Assembly: GCF_002741035.1 (NCBI RefSeq)
Contig: NZ_CP016808.1
Location: forward strand, 6,930,501 to 6,994,500
Length of the DNA stretch: 64,000 bases
Direction of reading: 5' to 3'
From: Paenibacillus sp. BIHB 4019
GTDB taxonomy: Bacteria > Bacillota > Bacilli > Paenibacillales > Paenibacillaceae
Shown here: in pieces, positions 16,736-25,793 of the stretch
Position numbering within the stretch: the stretch's first letter is position 1
Layout of the letters: every line of letters starts with the position of its first letter
Notes under the pieces: generated by a model
Database searches by the model: none
Seen by the model: only the letters and a program-made list of their open reading frames with translations
Told to the model about the DNA's origin: nothing
Program-made: the position numbers and the translations under genes

Positions 16736-16873
16736 TACTTTTGATCGCCTTACCATTTTCCATCGCTTTATAGTTACGCCAAATAGCCGCCCCTACAAGG
16801 AAGGGCAGCTTTCTGCTAGCCGTTTAGACGATGGCCAGCTTCATTATTTTCACAAGAAATTTCTGCAAGGGTG

Positions 16874-17470
16874 CTACTGCGCATCTTTTTTGATAAACGG
16901 CAGCTCGCCAATTGCGATCAAAACATCATTAACCTCTAGCATAATCGGGCCAACACCGGAATCCGAAAGCAAGGGAATGCTCCAGTGCTGCTGCGCCGAT
17001 ATTTTAGAAATATGATTTTCGCCGCTGGCTTGAATAATTAGCTCCCATTTTATAACCGGAACGTTCGTATGGCCCATAGACTTGCGAAAAATCGTCAGCA
17101 GCTGCTGATTGATTTCATCCGTCATCGTTTGAAAATTTTCCGCTACCTCAAACTCATATTGAATGTGCAGCTGCGTACAAGGCTCATCCTTCACGGTTTC
17201 GTCATCGGCGCTGCGCATGACAGCGAGAATTGGCTGCTGCGCCGCCTCTTCCCTTTCGCGAAGCGATTCCGCCGTCAACACGCTGCTCCATTCAAAAAAC
17301 ATATAGGCGCTCGTCTGGTACGGCTGCTGGTGAGCCCTCGGCGTACAAAAAAACGAAAACTCGCGATCCAGCGACCTTGTCTCCAGCCGGTTTTTATTTT
17401 GATAAATATGCAGCCCCGCAGCCTGCGCCGCCGCAATCATTTCTCCCACGAACTGTTCGTATGTTTTCAT
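16874..17470 (-). CDS. Hypothetical protein downstream of YhgE/Pip
   Basis: 198 aa, soluble, not recognised. The sequence is mixed alpha/beta with an aromatic core (SAYMFFEWSSVL, QHWSIPLL, VIKWELIIQ) and no signal peptide or membrane segment. A sensible ribosome site (AAGGGGAAACGT) precedes ATG 17470. It starts 17 bp after the YhgE/Pip gene on the same strand, so the two probably form an operon and may work together at the membrane. I cannot assign a function. Confidence 0.7.
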   Translation of the reverse strand: MKTYEQFVGEMIAAAQAAGLHIYQNKNRLETRSLDREFSFFCTPRAHQQPYQTSAYMFFEWSSVLTAESLREREEAAQQPILAVMRSADDETVKDEPCTQLHIQYEFEVAENFQTMTDEINQQLLTIFRKSMGHTNVPVIKWELIIQASGENHISKISAQQHWSIPLLSDSGVGPIMLEVNDVLIAIGELPFIKKDAQ

Positions 17471-17487
17471 ACGTTTCCCCTTAATCT

Positions 17488-20163
17488 CTATGCTATAATT
17501 TTGGTCTTCTTCGCATTGTCGGACGAGCGCTTAATGATGCCGCTAAGCGGGCGTTTGAGCACGAGGGCAATGAACAGGCTAATGGCAATAAAGCCGAGCA
17601 GGAACAGCACATCCTTCAGCACCGTTTCCCACAAAATGCCCCCAACTGATTCGCGCAGCAAGCTAATCGCATACGTAAACGGCATAAACGGATTCAGCGC
17701 TTGGAAAAAAGGCGACGTCATGCTGATCGGAAAAGTACCGCCTGAGCTGGAAAATTGAAACACCATAAAAATAATCGCAATCCCCTTGCCCGCATTGCCG
17801 AACACCGACAGCAGCGTGTACGTAATGGTGACAAATACGATGCTGACGAGCATCGCAAATAAAACAAACCACAGCTTATCTGCAACATAGGCGCCTAATA
17901 TAAAAAAGTCTCCCAGCGTTACGCATAATGCCTGCAACAATCCAATCGTTAAAAAAGTGCCGAGCCGCCCCAAATACAGCTGGTAGCCGCGATAGCTTCC
18001 ACTGGGATTGTCTGCCTCTGAGCGCAGCATTGAAATAAGCAGCGTGGCACCTACCCAAAGCGACAGCACACCGTAAAAAGGCGACATCGCCGAGCCATAA
18101 TTAGGAATCGCATACAGCTGGTTTTCCTTAATAAGCACGGGGCTCGCCAAAAACTCGCTTTCCTTCTCAATATCGCCGCGCAGCAGCTTCGCAAGCTCCG
18201 CAAAGCTGTTATCAGCCTTCACTTCGCGCAGTTTGTCGGCCGCTTTGCGAATCGCTTCCTCCAGCTGCGGCAAGTCGCTGCGGACAAGTCCGGCAACGCG
18301 TTTCACGCTGTCCGTAAGCTGAGGGAGCTGGTATTGGACGAAATCCGCCAGCTTTGCCAGCTCTTTTTCCGCCTCAGGCAAATCGTTCTGGACAAAAGCT
18401 GCGGCTGCGTCGATTTTTTTGCCGATGGCTGGCAAGTCATTGCGGATAAATGGCGCGGCCGTGTTAATCGCGTTCACGAAGGCGTCTGTCTTGCTTTGCA
18501 AAGTCGTCGCTATTTCATGCACCTTCGTGCGAATTTCCGGCAGCTCTGCCTGAATGCGGGCCAGCTCCTGCTGCCCAAACGCCAGCCCTTCACGCGCGGC
18601 CTTGAGCAGCTCGGCGATATCCGGCAGCTTGCTCTTCGCCGTTTGCAGCACATCGGACGATGCCGCCCCAAGCTGCTGCAATTTACTCAAGCCTTCGGTG
18701 ATTGCAGGCACAATATCGCTGTCATAATGCTCCAGCACGTAGCCAAGATCGCTGCTCACCTGCTCCGTTGCCGTATGCAGCCGCGCCACAATCTCCTCTG
18801 GCGGCGCGGTTCCCCTGTCCATCGCATCCTTAATGATGCCGAGCAGCTGAATTTGCGTATTCAGCTTTTCGGTGAGACCGCTCAGCCGCTGAATGGTCCC
18901 GCTTAGCTGCCCATCCGGCAAATGGCTGTTAATTGTCGACAGCATATTGGTTATGCTGCCGATTACGCCTGCTGCTGTACTGAGCCGCCCGGAGAGCGCC
19001 TGAACTTCCGCCGCGGTCGGCAGCTTGGTAAGATCAGCCTCCTGCAGCCTTGCAGTCAGCAGTTCGGCAGCATCAGCAATTTGCTTGACCAGCAGCAAAT
19101 TTTGCTTCAAAGTCGGGCTAATCGTCTGAAAGGCCTCCTGGCTCGACGCTAAAAACTTGTTCAGTCCATCCGCGAAAGCGATCGCGTCTCCCCCCAGCGC
19201 CTCAAGCTTCGGCAGCTGCTCCTCAGCCGCCGTCACAATGCCAAGCGCTGTATTCGTTTTGTCCAGCGCCGTGTCAACCACCTCGCTCACGCGGTCGAAA
19301 TTGGCATCGACCTCCTGGATGCGCTGCGCCGCTTTTTGGATTTCAGGGAGCTTCTCCTGAATAATGAGCACCTCCGAAGCAGCATCGCTGATCTTCGGCC
19401 AATATTGCTGCAGCTTTAGCACATATAGCGCAGCTTGATTAATCTCCGGCAGCTTCTGCTGGAGCTCGATTATTTTTTGCGCCTTCTCGTTGATTTCCGG
19501 CAGCTTGCTCTCGATTTCCAGCACCTTCTGTCCAGCCGCTTCGATTTCAGGCAAATGGCTTTCCAGACTGAAAATGCCATTCTCGACCTTGCGTATCGTC
19601 GGCAGCTCCGCTTCCACTTCTACGCCCGCTTCCTTCAGCTTCGTCAGCACCGTTTCGCTTACAGCTTCTGTGAAGCCTTCGTTAATTTGCTTCGTGATGG
19701 CGGAAACGCCGGAGCCGGTTATTTTCGGCGCAATGGCATTCACCTTTTCATTGACCGTATAAACCACTTCCGGCCGCTCGATTTTGCCTTCGATAATGCC
19801 GGTTATTTTGGCAGAAAAATCAGCTGGAATAAGCAGGCTTGCATAATAGGTGCCTTTTTCAACGCCATCCATCGCTTCCTGCTCGCTTACAAACGTCCAG
19901 CCCAGCTTCTCGTTCGTTTGCAGGCTTGTCACTAGATCCTCACCGATATTAACCGCCTTTCCTTGAACGCTCGCTCCCGCATCGAGGCTTGTGACTGCAA
20001 TTTTAATGCCCTGTGTGTTGTTGTAAGGGTCCCACACCGATTTAATATTGACCCAATCGTACAAGCCGGGGAGCAATATAATCGCTAAAATAAGAAAAAT
20101 GCCGGTAGGCACACGTAAAATATGGAGCCAATCTGTTTTATAAATATGCCAAATATTGCGCAT
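17488..20163 (-). CDS. YhgE/Pip domain membrane protein with long helical repeat region
   Basis: 891 aa. One transmembrane helix lies near the N-terminus (VPTGIFLILAIILLPGLYDW), a large extracellular domain follows, and a C-terminal set of five or six helices is related to ABC-2 permeases. This is the YhgE/Pip and EsaA layout, proteins linked to phage infection and type VII secretion in Gram-positives. The extracellular part has tandem helical repeats: about five units of 17 residues (type LQQKLPEINQAALYVLK, near residues 200-290) and four of 18 residues (type FVQNDLPEAEKELAKLAD, near 590-670). The ATG follows AAAGGCGG. No WXG100 or EssC gene is in view, so a secretion role is unproven. Confidence 0.88.
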   Translation of the reverse strand: MRNIWHIYKTDWLHILRVPTGIFLILAIILLPGLYDWVNIKSVWDPYNNTQGIKIAVTSLDAGASVQGKAVNIGEDLVTSLQTNEKLGWTFVSEQEAMDGVEKGTYYASLLIPADFSAKITGIIEGKIERPEVVYTVNEKVNAIAPKITGSGVSAITKQINEGFTEAVSETVLTKLKEAGVEVEAELPTIRKVENGIFSLESHLPEIEAAGQKVLEIESKLPEINEKAQKIIELQQKLPEINQAALYVLKLQQYWPKISDAASEVLIIQEKLPEIQKAAQRIQEVDANFDRVSEVVDTALDKTNTALGIVTAAEEQLPKLEALGGDAIAFADGLNKFLASSQEAFQTISPTLKQNLLLVKQIADAAELLTARLQEADLTKLPTAAEVQALSGRLSTAAGVIGSITNMLSTINSHLPDGQLSGTIQRLSGLTEKLNTQIQLLGIIKDAMDRGTAPPEEIVARLHTATEQVSSDLGYVLEHYDSDIVPAITEGLSKLQQLGAASSDVLQTAKSKLPDIAELLKAAREGLAFGQQELARIQAELPEIRTKVHEIATTLQSKTDAFVNAINTAAPFIRNDLPAIGKKIDAAAAFVQNDLPEAEKELAKLADFVQYQLPQLTDSVKRVAGLVRSDLPQLEEAIRKAADKLREVKADNSFAELAKLLRGDIEKESEFLASPVLIKENQLYAIPNYGSAMSPFYGVLSLWVGATLLISMLRSEADNPSGSYRGYQLYLGRLGTFLTIGLLQALCVTLGDFFILGAYVADKLWFVLFAMLVSIVFVTITYTLLSVFGNAGKGIAIIFMVFQFSSSGGTFPISMTSPFFQALNPFMPFTYAISLLRESVGGILWETVLKDVLFLLGFIAISLFIALVLKRPLSGIIKRSSDNAKKTKIIA

Positions 20164-20798
20164 GAGTAGACCGCCTTTGCTATGTCATAAGATGTGGAGC
20201 GGCCTTTGCAACACCTGCTTGCCGCTAATCAGACCTTAGTTTAGCATTAACAGGGAAAAGAAGAAATATCATGATGATTTTTTTCATGGGAACTGGGTGG
20301 CACAGCCAAGAAAAAGGTGCTGGTCATTGCGGAGAATATGAAGGATATGCGCTGATTCCATGCGGATGGATTCGTATATTGGAGTTTTAATGAAGTAATT
20401 TACAATATCCAATTGGGCTGGTCATGTGATTGTTGCTGAGACTGTGCTGTGCAGTTCTGTTCTGTGAAGGTTCAGTGCAGATGCAGTCACCTCCTCCATT
20501 TTGGAGGACTGAGGTTCCGCTATTCAGGCTTTGAACACGATTTTGGATCGTAAGCAGACAGGAAATCCGTTATAACCCTCATACTCCCTTCAAAATGGCT
20601 TTGAGCAGCCTATTAGCTGCTCCTGAGTCCGCAGACTGTGCTCTAACCTATGTTGTGGATGAAATAGCTGCTGCTGTGTCCGCCAAATCTAGCTTTGTGC
20701 AGAGGGTATACTTTTAAACGGAGGGCGCTATTTTTAACCTTTTGCTATATCACTAAAGCCTTCAATAAAGTCTCCTCATGCACCGAGGCTGCTTTCCA
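20164..20798. other. Intergenic region with no clear gene
   Basis: About 635 bp between the yhgE promoter side and the nitroreductase stop. I see no convincing open frame with a ribosome site. The right-hand third holds a partial copy of a dispersed repeat (20494-20681); the remainder is unremarkable. Confidence 0.6.
20494..20681 (-). repeat. Dispersed repeat core, copy A (partial, inverted)
   Basis: Read on the minus strand, this 188 bp block aligns closely with 36110-36295 and, less closely, with 29352-29543. Shared landmarks in order are GCGGACTCAGGAGC, CATTTTGAAGGGA, GGATTTCCTGTC, CAAAATCG and AATAGCGGAA with CTCAGTCC. The unit GGACTCAGGAGCCGCTA recurs inside it in inverted form, so it can fold. 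The outer parts seen in the other two copies are not recognisable here. Confidence 0.75.
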
Positions 20799-21539
20799 TT
20801 AATTTCGCGCCCATCCCCTGCCATTCAGAAAGCTTTTCATATAGCTTCGTGGATGACGAATGAAACTGCTGATCGCTGATTCCGACCAAGTATGCTTTCG
20901 TTTTTCGCCTGCACGAGCTGCATAATACAGCGTCATGGCCTCATCATACTGTTTAATCATATCCTTAGTATGAACATTGTATTGATTTTCATGATAAATG
21001 GCTTCAAATGGTATTCTAGGCTTTATTTCGTTACGCTCATTCGGATATCCCACAGCAATTCCGAATACAGGATAAACATAATCGGGAAGATTGAGCCATT
21101 CTGAAATTTTAATAATGCCATCTCTGACTCCACCAATGTAACAAACCCCTAAGCCCATAGATTCTGCGGCAAGCACTAAATTTTGAGCTGCCAAGGAAGC
21201 ATCGATAGCACCTAACAGTGCAGCGTCTATCCCTTCAAGCGTTTTTGAAATATCCATTCCTAATTCCTCTGCAAGCTGTTGATGACGATTTACATCCGCA
21301 CAGAAAACAAAGAAATGTCCTCCCTCAGCTATAAAGGGTTGATGGCCTGCTTCTTCTGCTATTTTCTTTAATAAATCGGGATCAGTCACACCGATTATGG
21401 AATAGGCTTGCTGGAAGCTTGCAGAGGATGCAGCTTGAGCAGCGGTTACTAACTGCCTAACTTGTCTCTCAGATAAGGTTTGCTTAGTAAACGAACGAAC
21501 AGACACATGCTTCAAAATAGTTTCAATCGTTTGATTCAT
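20799..21539 (-). CDS. NfsA/NfrA-type FMN nitroreductase
   Basis: NAD(P)H-dependent flavin oxidoreductase of the nitroreductase family, 246 aa. SVRSFTKQTLSERQVRQLVTAAQAAS at the N-terminus forms the FMN-binding loop. GAIDASLAAQNLVLAAESMGLGVCYIGG carries the dimer and FMN contact helix, and VFGIAVGYP is typical of NfsA-like members. The start at ATG 21539 is set by AAAGGGAGAG upstream. Such enzymes reduce nitroaromatics, quinones or free flavin. The TetR gene 114 bp upstream on the same strand may regulate it, but a terminator separates them. Confidence 0.9.
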   Translation of the reverse strand: MNQTIETILKHVSVRSFTKQTLSERQVRQLVTAAQAASSASFQQAYSIIGVTDPDLLKKIAEEAGHQPFIAEGGHFFVFCADVNRHQQLAEELGMDISKTLEGIDAALLGAIDASLAAQNLVLAAESMGLGVCYIGGVRDGIIKISEWLNLPDYVYPVFGIAVGYPNERNEIKPRIPFEAIYHENQYNVHTKDMIKQYDEAMTLYYAARAGEKRKHTWSESAISSFIRHPRSYMKSFLNGRGWARN

Positions 21540-21633
21540 TTCAATCTCTCCCTTTAATCTCATTAGGATGCTTACTCAGCACGTTATAGCCTAAAGCCTA
21601 TATTTGAATGATCAGTACAAAAATACAGTAAAA

Positions 21634-21658
21634 AAAAGAGCCGGTATTGTCGGCTATT
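21634..21658 (-). terminator. Rho-independent terminator after the TetR gene
   Basis: On the minus strand AGCCG pairs with CGGCT around a 7 nt loop and is followed by eight T. The stop codon of the TetR gene lies at the foot of the stem. Confidence 0.75.
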
Positions 21659-22241
21659 TCATATTCACCATTGTACTCTCAACCAGTTGTTCGGCCATTT
21701 CCAGATTTCGTGTAGATGCATTGAGAATGCGAAGACCGTAGTAGCTGCATAGAAACGATCTCGACAAATCCAAAGCCGATCTGTCAGAAGTGATTTCCCC
21801 AGACTGTATACCTTGTTCTATCACACGACAGAGAACACTCTCCAAGGATTCCACATGAAGATTAGCCACCGTTTCGACTGTGGAGTCCATTCGACCACGC
21901 TCCATAGTTGCGTTAATGAGCAAGCAGCCCTTGCTTGAATCCTCAAAATCCTTTTCTACCGCCCATTCTAAAAAACCACGCAGCCTTTCCTTTACAGGAA
22001 CAGGACGTTCCAAAAGGGCTGTTTGCTCCTGAATCCAATGCTCATGATAATGGCTAAGGGCTAGCTCATATAGCTCGTGCTTGCTTCCGAACGCGTTGTA
22101 TAGACTTCCTCGACCAAGCCCTGTACTGGTGCATAAATCCTCAGTAGAGCAGCCTTCATATCCTTTCGACCAAAAGGCATCCATTGCCGCATTAATCACT
22201 TCTGGTTTATTAAACCCACGTGGCCTGCCACTCTTATTCAT
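21654..22241 (-). CDS. TetR family regulator
   Basis: 195 aa. The N-terminal DNA-binding domain reads GRPRGFNKPEVINAAMDAFWSKGYEGCSTEDLCTSTGLGRGSLYNAFGSKHELYELAL, the TetR pattern of the AcrR/NemR-like subgroup that begins with GRPR. The C-terminal domain has a TetR_C_16-like look. The start at ATG 22241 follows AAAGGTGATACT; the longer frame upstream is not supported. It is next to a nitroreductase, and NemR-type regulators often control such detoxifying reductases, so the link is plausible. A terminator after this gene argues against a simple operon. Confidence 0.88.
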   Translation of the reverse strand: MNKSGRPRGFNKPEVINAAMDAFWSKGYEGCSTEDLCTSTGLGRGSLYNAFGSKHELYELALSHYHEHWIQEQTALLERPVPVKERLRGFLEWAVEKDFEDSSKGCLLINATMERGRMDSTVETVANLHVESLESVLCRVIEQGIQSGEITSDRSALDLSRSFLCSYYGLRILNASTRNLEMAEQLVESTMVNMK

Positions 22242-22327
22242 AGTATCACCTTTCTTAAAATGTGAGGCTGAGTACAGTATAGCTATTTTGTAACGTTCAG
22301 TCAAATTTCATTCTGCACTCGTTTGCC

Positions 22328-23947
22328 TCACATCCGAAAATAATCCGAAGGGCTTTTCCCCGTGCTCATTTTGAACACTTGGCTGAAATAGGTCGGATTA
22401 TTGAAGCCGACCATTTCGCTGACCTCGTACACCATATGATGGCCCGACTGCAAATAGTCGATGGCTTTATGAATGCGGTAATCGTTCAAATAATGCACAA
22501 AGTTTTGCCCTGTTACCCGTTTGAACAGCTGGCTTAAATATTTCGGGTGCACGAACAGCTCCTTGGCAATGGCCGCAAAGCTGATTTCCTGGCTGAAATT
22601 CGCCGACACATACTGCTTCACGCTATCGACAAGCCGATTGCTTTTCCGGCCGGAAATTTCCTGCGCCGCGCTTTGCAGCCATTCCTCTACAAGCTCATTC
22701 ATCCAGCGTGCCAAGTCGCCAAGCGTCAAATGCTGCTGGATGCCCTGCAAAAATTGCGACAGCGTGCGCGGTGGCTGATGCTGGGCGAATGCCTCATTCC
22801 AGAAAAAGGTCAGCGAACTGAACAAGCCGACGCAAATCGTCTGAATATCTGTCAGCGAGCCGCTCGCCTCCTTTTGCAGCTGATTATAAATCGCTTCCCA
22901 CTGCTGGGCTGCCCGCTCCAAATCCTTGTCTGACAGCGCCTCATTCCACTGCTTGAGCAGCGGTGCATATTGGTCATACGTCGTATCCAGCTGTGCCCAT
23001 TCCGCATAAGGATACACTTGGCTCGTCCCTTGAAATTCTGCTGCCTCCAGCGCCACGCGGCTTTCCAAATACGAATCGATCAGCTCATGCAAGCTGCTGC
23101 GTACTGAACCGATACCGGCGGTAGCCTCCAGCTTGAGCAGCGCCGTTATTTTCTCCGTTACGCTGTAAGCAAGCTCCTCGCATGCCTGGTACACCTCGCC
23201 CTCCTGCGCCTGCTCAGACAGCAGAACGAGCACGAACAGCCGGTCGGAATAATCAATCGCGTAGCCGTGGATGGGCGAGCCGCCCAATTTGCCTGCCAGC
23301 ATTTCGCGAATGATGTTGTTCGCGCCGAATTTAAGCAACTGCCAGTCTCGCTCCTTCAGCTTCGTAAGCAGCGCAGGGCGCGTCATTTGCAAGCTCACCG
23401 CCGCCACGTGCTTTGGCGAAGGAATGTTCAAATAAGCGAGCCGCTCCTCATGCAGCTCATGCGGCTGATAGCGCGTCGTCAGCAGCTCGGTGAACAATCG
23501 CTCGCGCAAATACGGCAGCAGCCGGTCAAGCTCCAGCTTGTAATGCTCCTCCAGCCGCAGCTTCTCCGCCTGCAAATCGAGCTCGCCTATAATTTCAGCG
23601 AGTACGCCTTCAATTTCCGCCACAGCAGCCGGCTTCAGCAAAAAATGATGAACGCCCCAGCGCATCGCCTGCCGGGCATTTTCAAACTCATCGAAGCCGC
23701 TCAAAATAACGATCGGCAAGCCCGCATCCTCCTGCCGCAGCGCTTCGACAAGCGCAAGTCCATTCATCTGCGGCATATTCACATCGGTAATAACGAGATC
23801 CGGTTGAAGCTCGCGGTAGCTCGCCAGCGCCTGCACGCCATTCGCGGCGGTTCCAGCAATGCGCAGCCCCAGCCTCTCCCAGCCCACATGCCGCGTCAAT
23901 GCCGCAATAATATGCGGCTCATCGTCTACAAGAAGCACTGATTTCAT
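22328..23947 (-). CDS. YesN-like response regulator, AraC output
   Basis: 539 aa. The N-terminal receiver starts KSVLLVDDEPHIIAAL, with phosphoacceptor Asp in DLVITDVNMPQMNG and Lys in HFLLKPAA. A long middle region of about 300 residues follows, and the C-terminal AraC helix-turn-helix pair ends the protein (ISFAAIAKELFVHPKYLSQLFKRVTGQ and FNNPTYFSQVFKMSTGKSPSDYFRM). It lies 2 bp after the histidine kinase gene and ends an operon of binding protein, two permeases, kinase and regulator. By analogy with B. subtilis YesN, it should activate uptake and degradation genes for pectin-derived sugars. Confidence 0.93.
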   Translation of the reverse strand: MKSVLLVDDEPHIIAALTRHVGWERLGLRIAGTAANGVQALASYRELQPDLVITDVNMPQMNGLALVEALRQEDAGLPIVILSGFDEFENARQAMRWGVHHFLLKPAAVAEIEGVLAEIIGELDLQAEKLRLEEHYKLELDRLLPYLRERLFTELLTTRYQPHELHEERLAYLNIPSPKHVAAVSLQMTRPALLTKLKERDWQLLKFGANNIIREMLAGKLGGSPIHGYAIDYSDRLFVLVLLSEQAQEGEVYQACEELAYSVTEKITALLKLEATAGIGSVRSSLHELIDSYLESRVALEAAEFQGTSQVYPYAEWAQLDTTYDQYAPLLKQWNEALSDKDLERAAQQWEAIYNQLQKEASGSLTDIQTICVGLFSSLTFFWNEAFAQHQPPRTLSQFLQGIQQHLTLGDLARWMNELVEEWLQSAAQEISGRKSNRLVDSVKQYVSANFSQEISFAAIAKELFVHPKYLSQLFKRVTGQNFVHYLNDYRIHKAIDYLQSGHHMVYEVSEMVGFNNPTYFSQVFKMSTGKSPSDYFRM

Positions 23948-23949
23948 CC

Positions 23950-25755
23950 TTATTCACCGTCCAGCAACCGTTTTAATTGGGCTTCCGTTTCAATAATGGG
24001 CAGCTTTACTGTTACCTTCACGCCTCCATGCTCGCTATTTGCGAGCTGCAAGCCATACCATGGCCCGCAATAAAGCTGCAAGCGCGTATGCACATTGCGA
24101 ATGCCGATGCCTGTCGCCTTATCCATATGCCAATCATCCGGCAAGCCCCGCCCATTGTCGGTCAGGCTCATTTCCAAATAAGGCGCTTGCCCCGGCACAT
24201 GCTGCTCGCGAATATCCAATGCCAGCGCCAGCTCCGACGAGCTGTCCGCAGGGCTGCCGTGAATGACCGCGTTCTCAATTAGCGGCTGCAAAATAATTTT
24301 CGGAATATAATAGCCGCGGATTTGCGGGTCCATCACCTGCTCAGTATAAGCGATTGGAAACGTCATCCGCTCCTTCTGAATGCTTAAGTAGCAGCGGGCG
24401 TGCTCCAGCTCATCGCGCACGCGGATGAACAGCTTGCCGCCGCTCAGGCCAATGCGCAGCAGCTTGCCGAGCTGGGTAATCATAAAGCTGATATCCTCCG
24501 CTTTATAATCGAGCGCCCGCCAATGAATCATATCGAGCGTATTATACAAAAAATGCGGCTTGATCTGCGCTTCCAGCAAGCTTGTCTGGGCATCCCGCTT
24601 CGCCTTGCTCTCCGTCTTCACATCGTCCATCGACTCTTTCAGGCGCGACACCATATGGTTGAAGCTGTAGGAAAGCTGCACATATTCCTCGGTAAAGGCG
24701 CTTGTCGCTTTCGCCTGGAAGTCGCCGCGCTCCAGCCGCTTCATCTCCGCCATTAATCGGCGCAGCGGCTTGATGATGCTTTTCACAAACCAATAGGTCA
24801 AAATCGCGGAGAGCAATAAGCTTAATATGCCGATACCGAGCACATACCAGCCTGCCTGATAGGTTGTCGCCAGCAGCGTTCTGGTCGGGATTGTCTGTAC
24901 GAGCCGCCACTGCACCGAGCTAGGCTTGGAGAACACGACCAAATACGATTGATCGTCCCTGCGCAGCAGTTCATATCCGTCACTGAGCGTTTTCGAGCGG
25001 TCAACCAGCCATTCGGCGTCAAGGATGACCTCCTCGCCCTCCACCTGCGAGTCGTTCACCTTCACAATAATGTTGCCCGCCGTATCCACGACAAGCACCT
25101 GCCCCTCCAGCACCATTGGCACATCGGCAAAATTGCGCAATACATCCTGCTGCGACATGCTGATGACCAAATAGCCCATCGTCCGCCCCTTGCTGTCGAA
25201 CATATGCTGGGCATACCCGATCAACGACTTCGAGGAAGCGTTTTCTTCTTCCGGAATCCAAATAGCGTCGGCCTTCTCCAAAGCGGAAAACCATTTTTGA
25301 TCGGCAAGCTTGCTGACCGGGAATACAAGATCCGTAGAATTGTAAGGCACGTCGTTAAATTTATCACTGTAAATTTCAATCGAGCTAATGCCGGAATTGA
25401 CGACCAGTGTATGATGCAGCAAGTCGGAAATTTCCCGCCGTTTAATGAGCATGTCATATTTGGATTTGGCTCCCGCCTCCAGCTTGTCCTTCACCTCTTT
25501 GTTGCTGACGACGGAATAGGCCGTATTGGTCATATTCGTCATAAAATCAAAGCCGCGATTCGTGCTTTCATTCAGCAACGCCAGCCGTGCCTTGCTAATT
25601 TCGCTAAAGGTCACATTCGAGAAGGAGCGATAGGACAGCCAAATAATTACCAGCAAAAATAGCAGATTCAGCAGCACGAAGCAAGCGACCATCAAAGTGG
25701 ACAGCTTGCTTCTACGCAATATGGATTGCCGCAAAGAAAAATCGATCGTACGCAT
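23950..25755 (-). CDS. YesM-like sensor histidine kinase
   Basis: 601 aa. Transmembrane helix 1 is near residues 17-42 (VACFVLLNLLFLLVIIWLSY). An extracellular Cache-like sensor of about 240 residues follows, then helix 2 (YVLGIGILSLLLSAILTYWF), HAMP, and a LytS-type dimerisation and phosphoacceptor segment QTSLLEAQIKPHFLYNTLDM with the His in KPHF. The ATPase domain has PLIENAVIHG and LTDNGRGLP. It is co-transcribed with the sugar ABC transporter upstream (38 bp gap), so it probably senses the transported oligosaccharide or the loaded binding protein. Confidence 0.93.
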   Translation of the reverse strand: MRTIDFSLRQSILRRSKLSTLMVACFVLLNLLFLLVIIWLSYRSFSNVTFSEISKARLALLNESTNRGFDFMTNMTNTAYSVVSNKEVKDKLEAGAKSKYDMLIKRREISDLLHHTLVVNSGISSIEIYSDKFNDVPYNSTDLVFPVSKLADQKWFSALEKADAIWIPEEENASSKSLIGYAQHMFDSKGRTMGYLVISMSQQDVLRNFADVPMVLEGQVLVVDTAGNIIVKVNDSQVEGEEVILDAEWLVDRSKTLSDGYELLRRDDQSYLVVFSKPSSVQWRLVQTIPTRTLLATTYQAGWYVLGIGILSLLLSAILTYWFVKSIIKPLRRLMAEMKRLERGDFQAKATSAFTEEYVQLSYSFNHMVSRLKESMDDVKTESKAKRDAQTSLLEAQIKPHFLYNTLDMIHWRALDYKAEDISFMITQLGKLLRIGLSGGKLFIRVRDELEHARCYLSIQKERMTFPIAYTEQVMDPQIRGYYIPKIILQPLIENAVIHGSPADSSSELALALDIREQHVPGQAPYLEMSLTDNGRGLPDDWHMDKATGIGIRNVHTRLQLYCGPWYGLQLANSEHGGVKVTVKLPIIETEAQLKRLLDGE

Positions 25756-25793
25756 CGTATGTCATCACCCTGACCGTTTGGAGTAAGTGAAGC

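Noticed and set aside
24949..25662. 237-codon plus-strand frame within the sensor kinase
   Set aside because: Antisense to a well-supported YesM-like kinase, no ribosome site, and composition unlike a real gene (many His/Arg).
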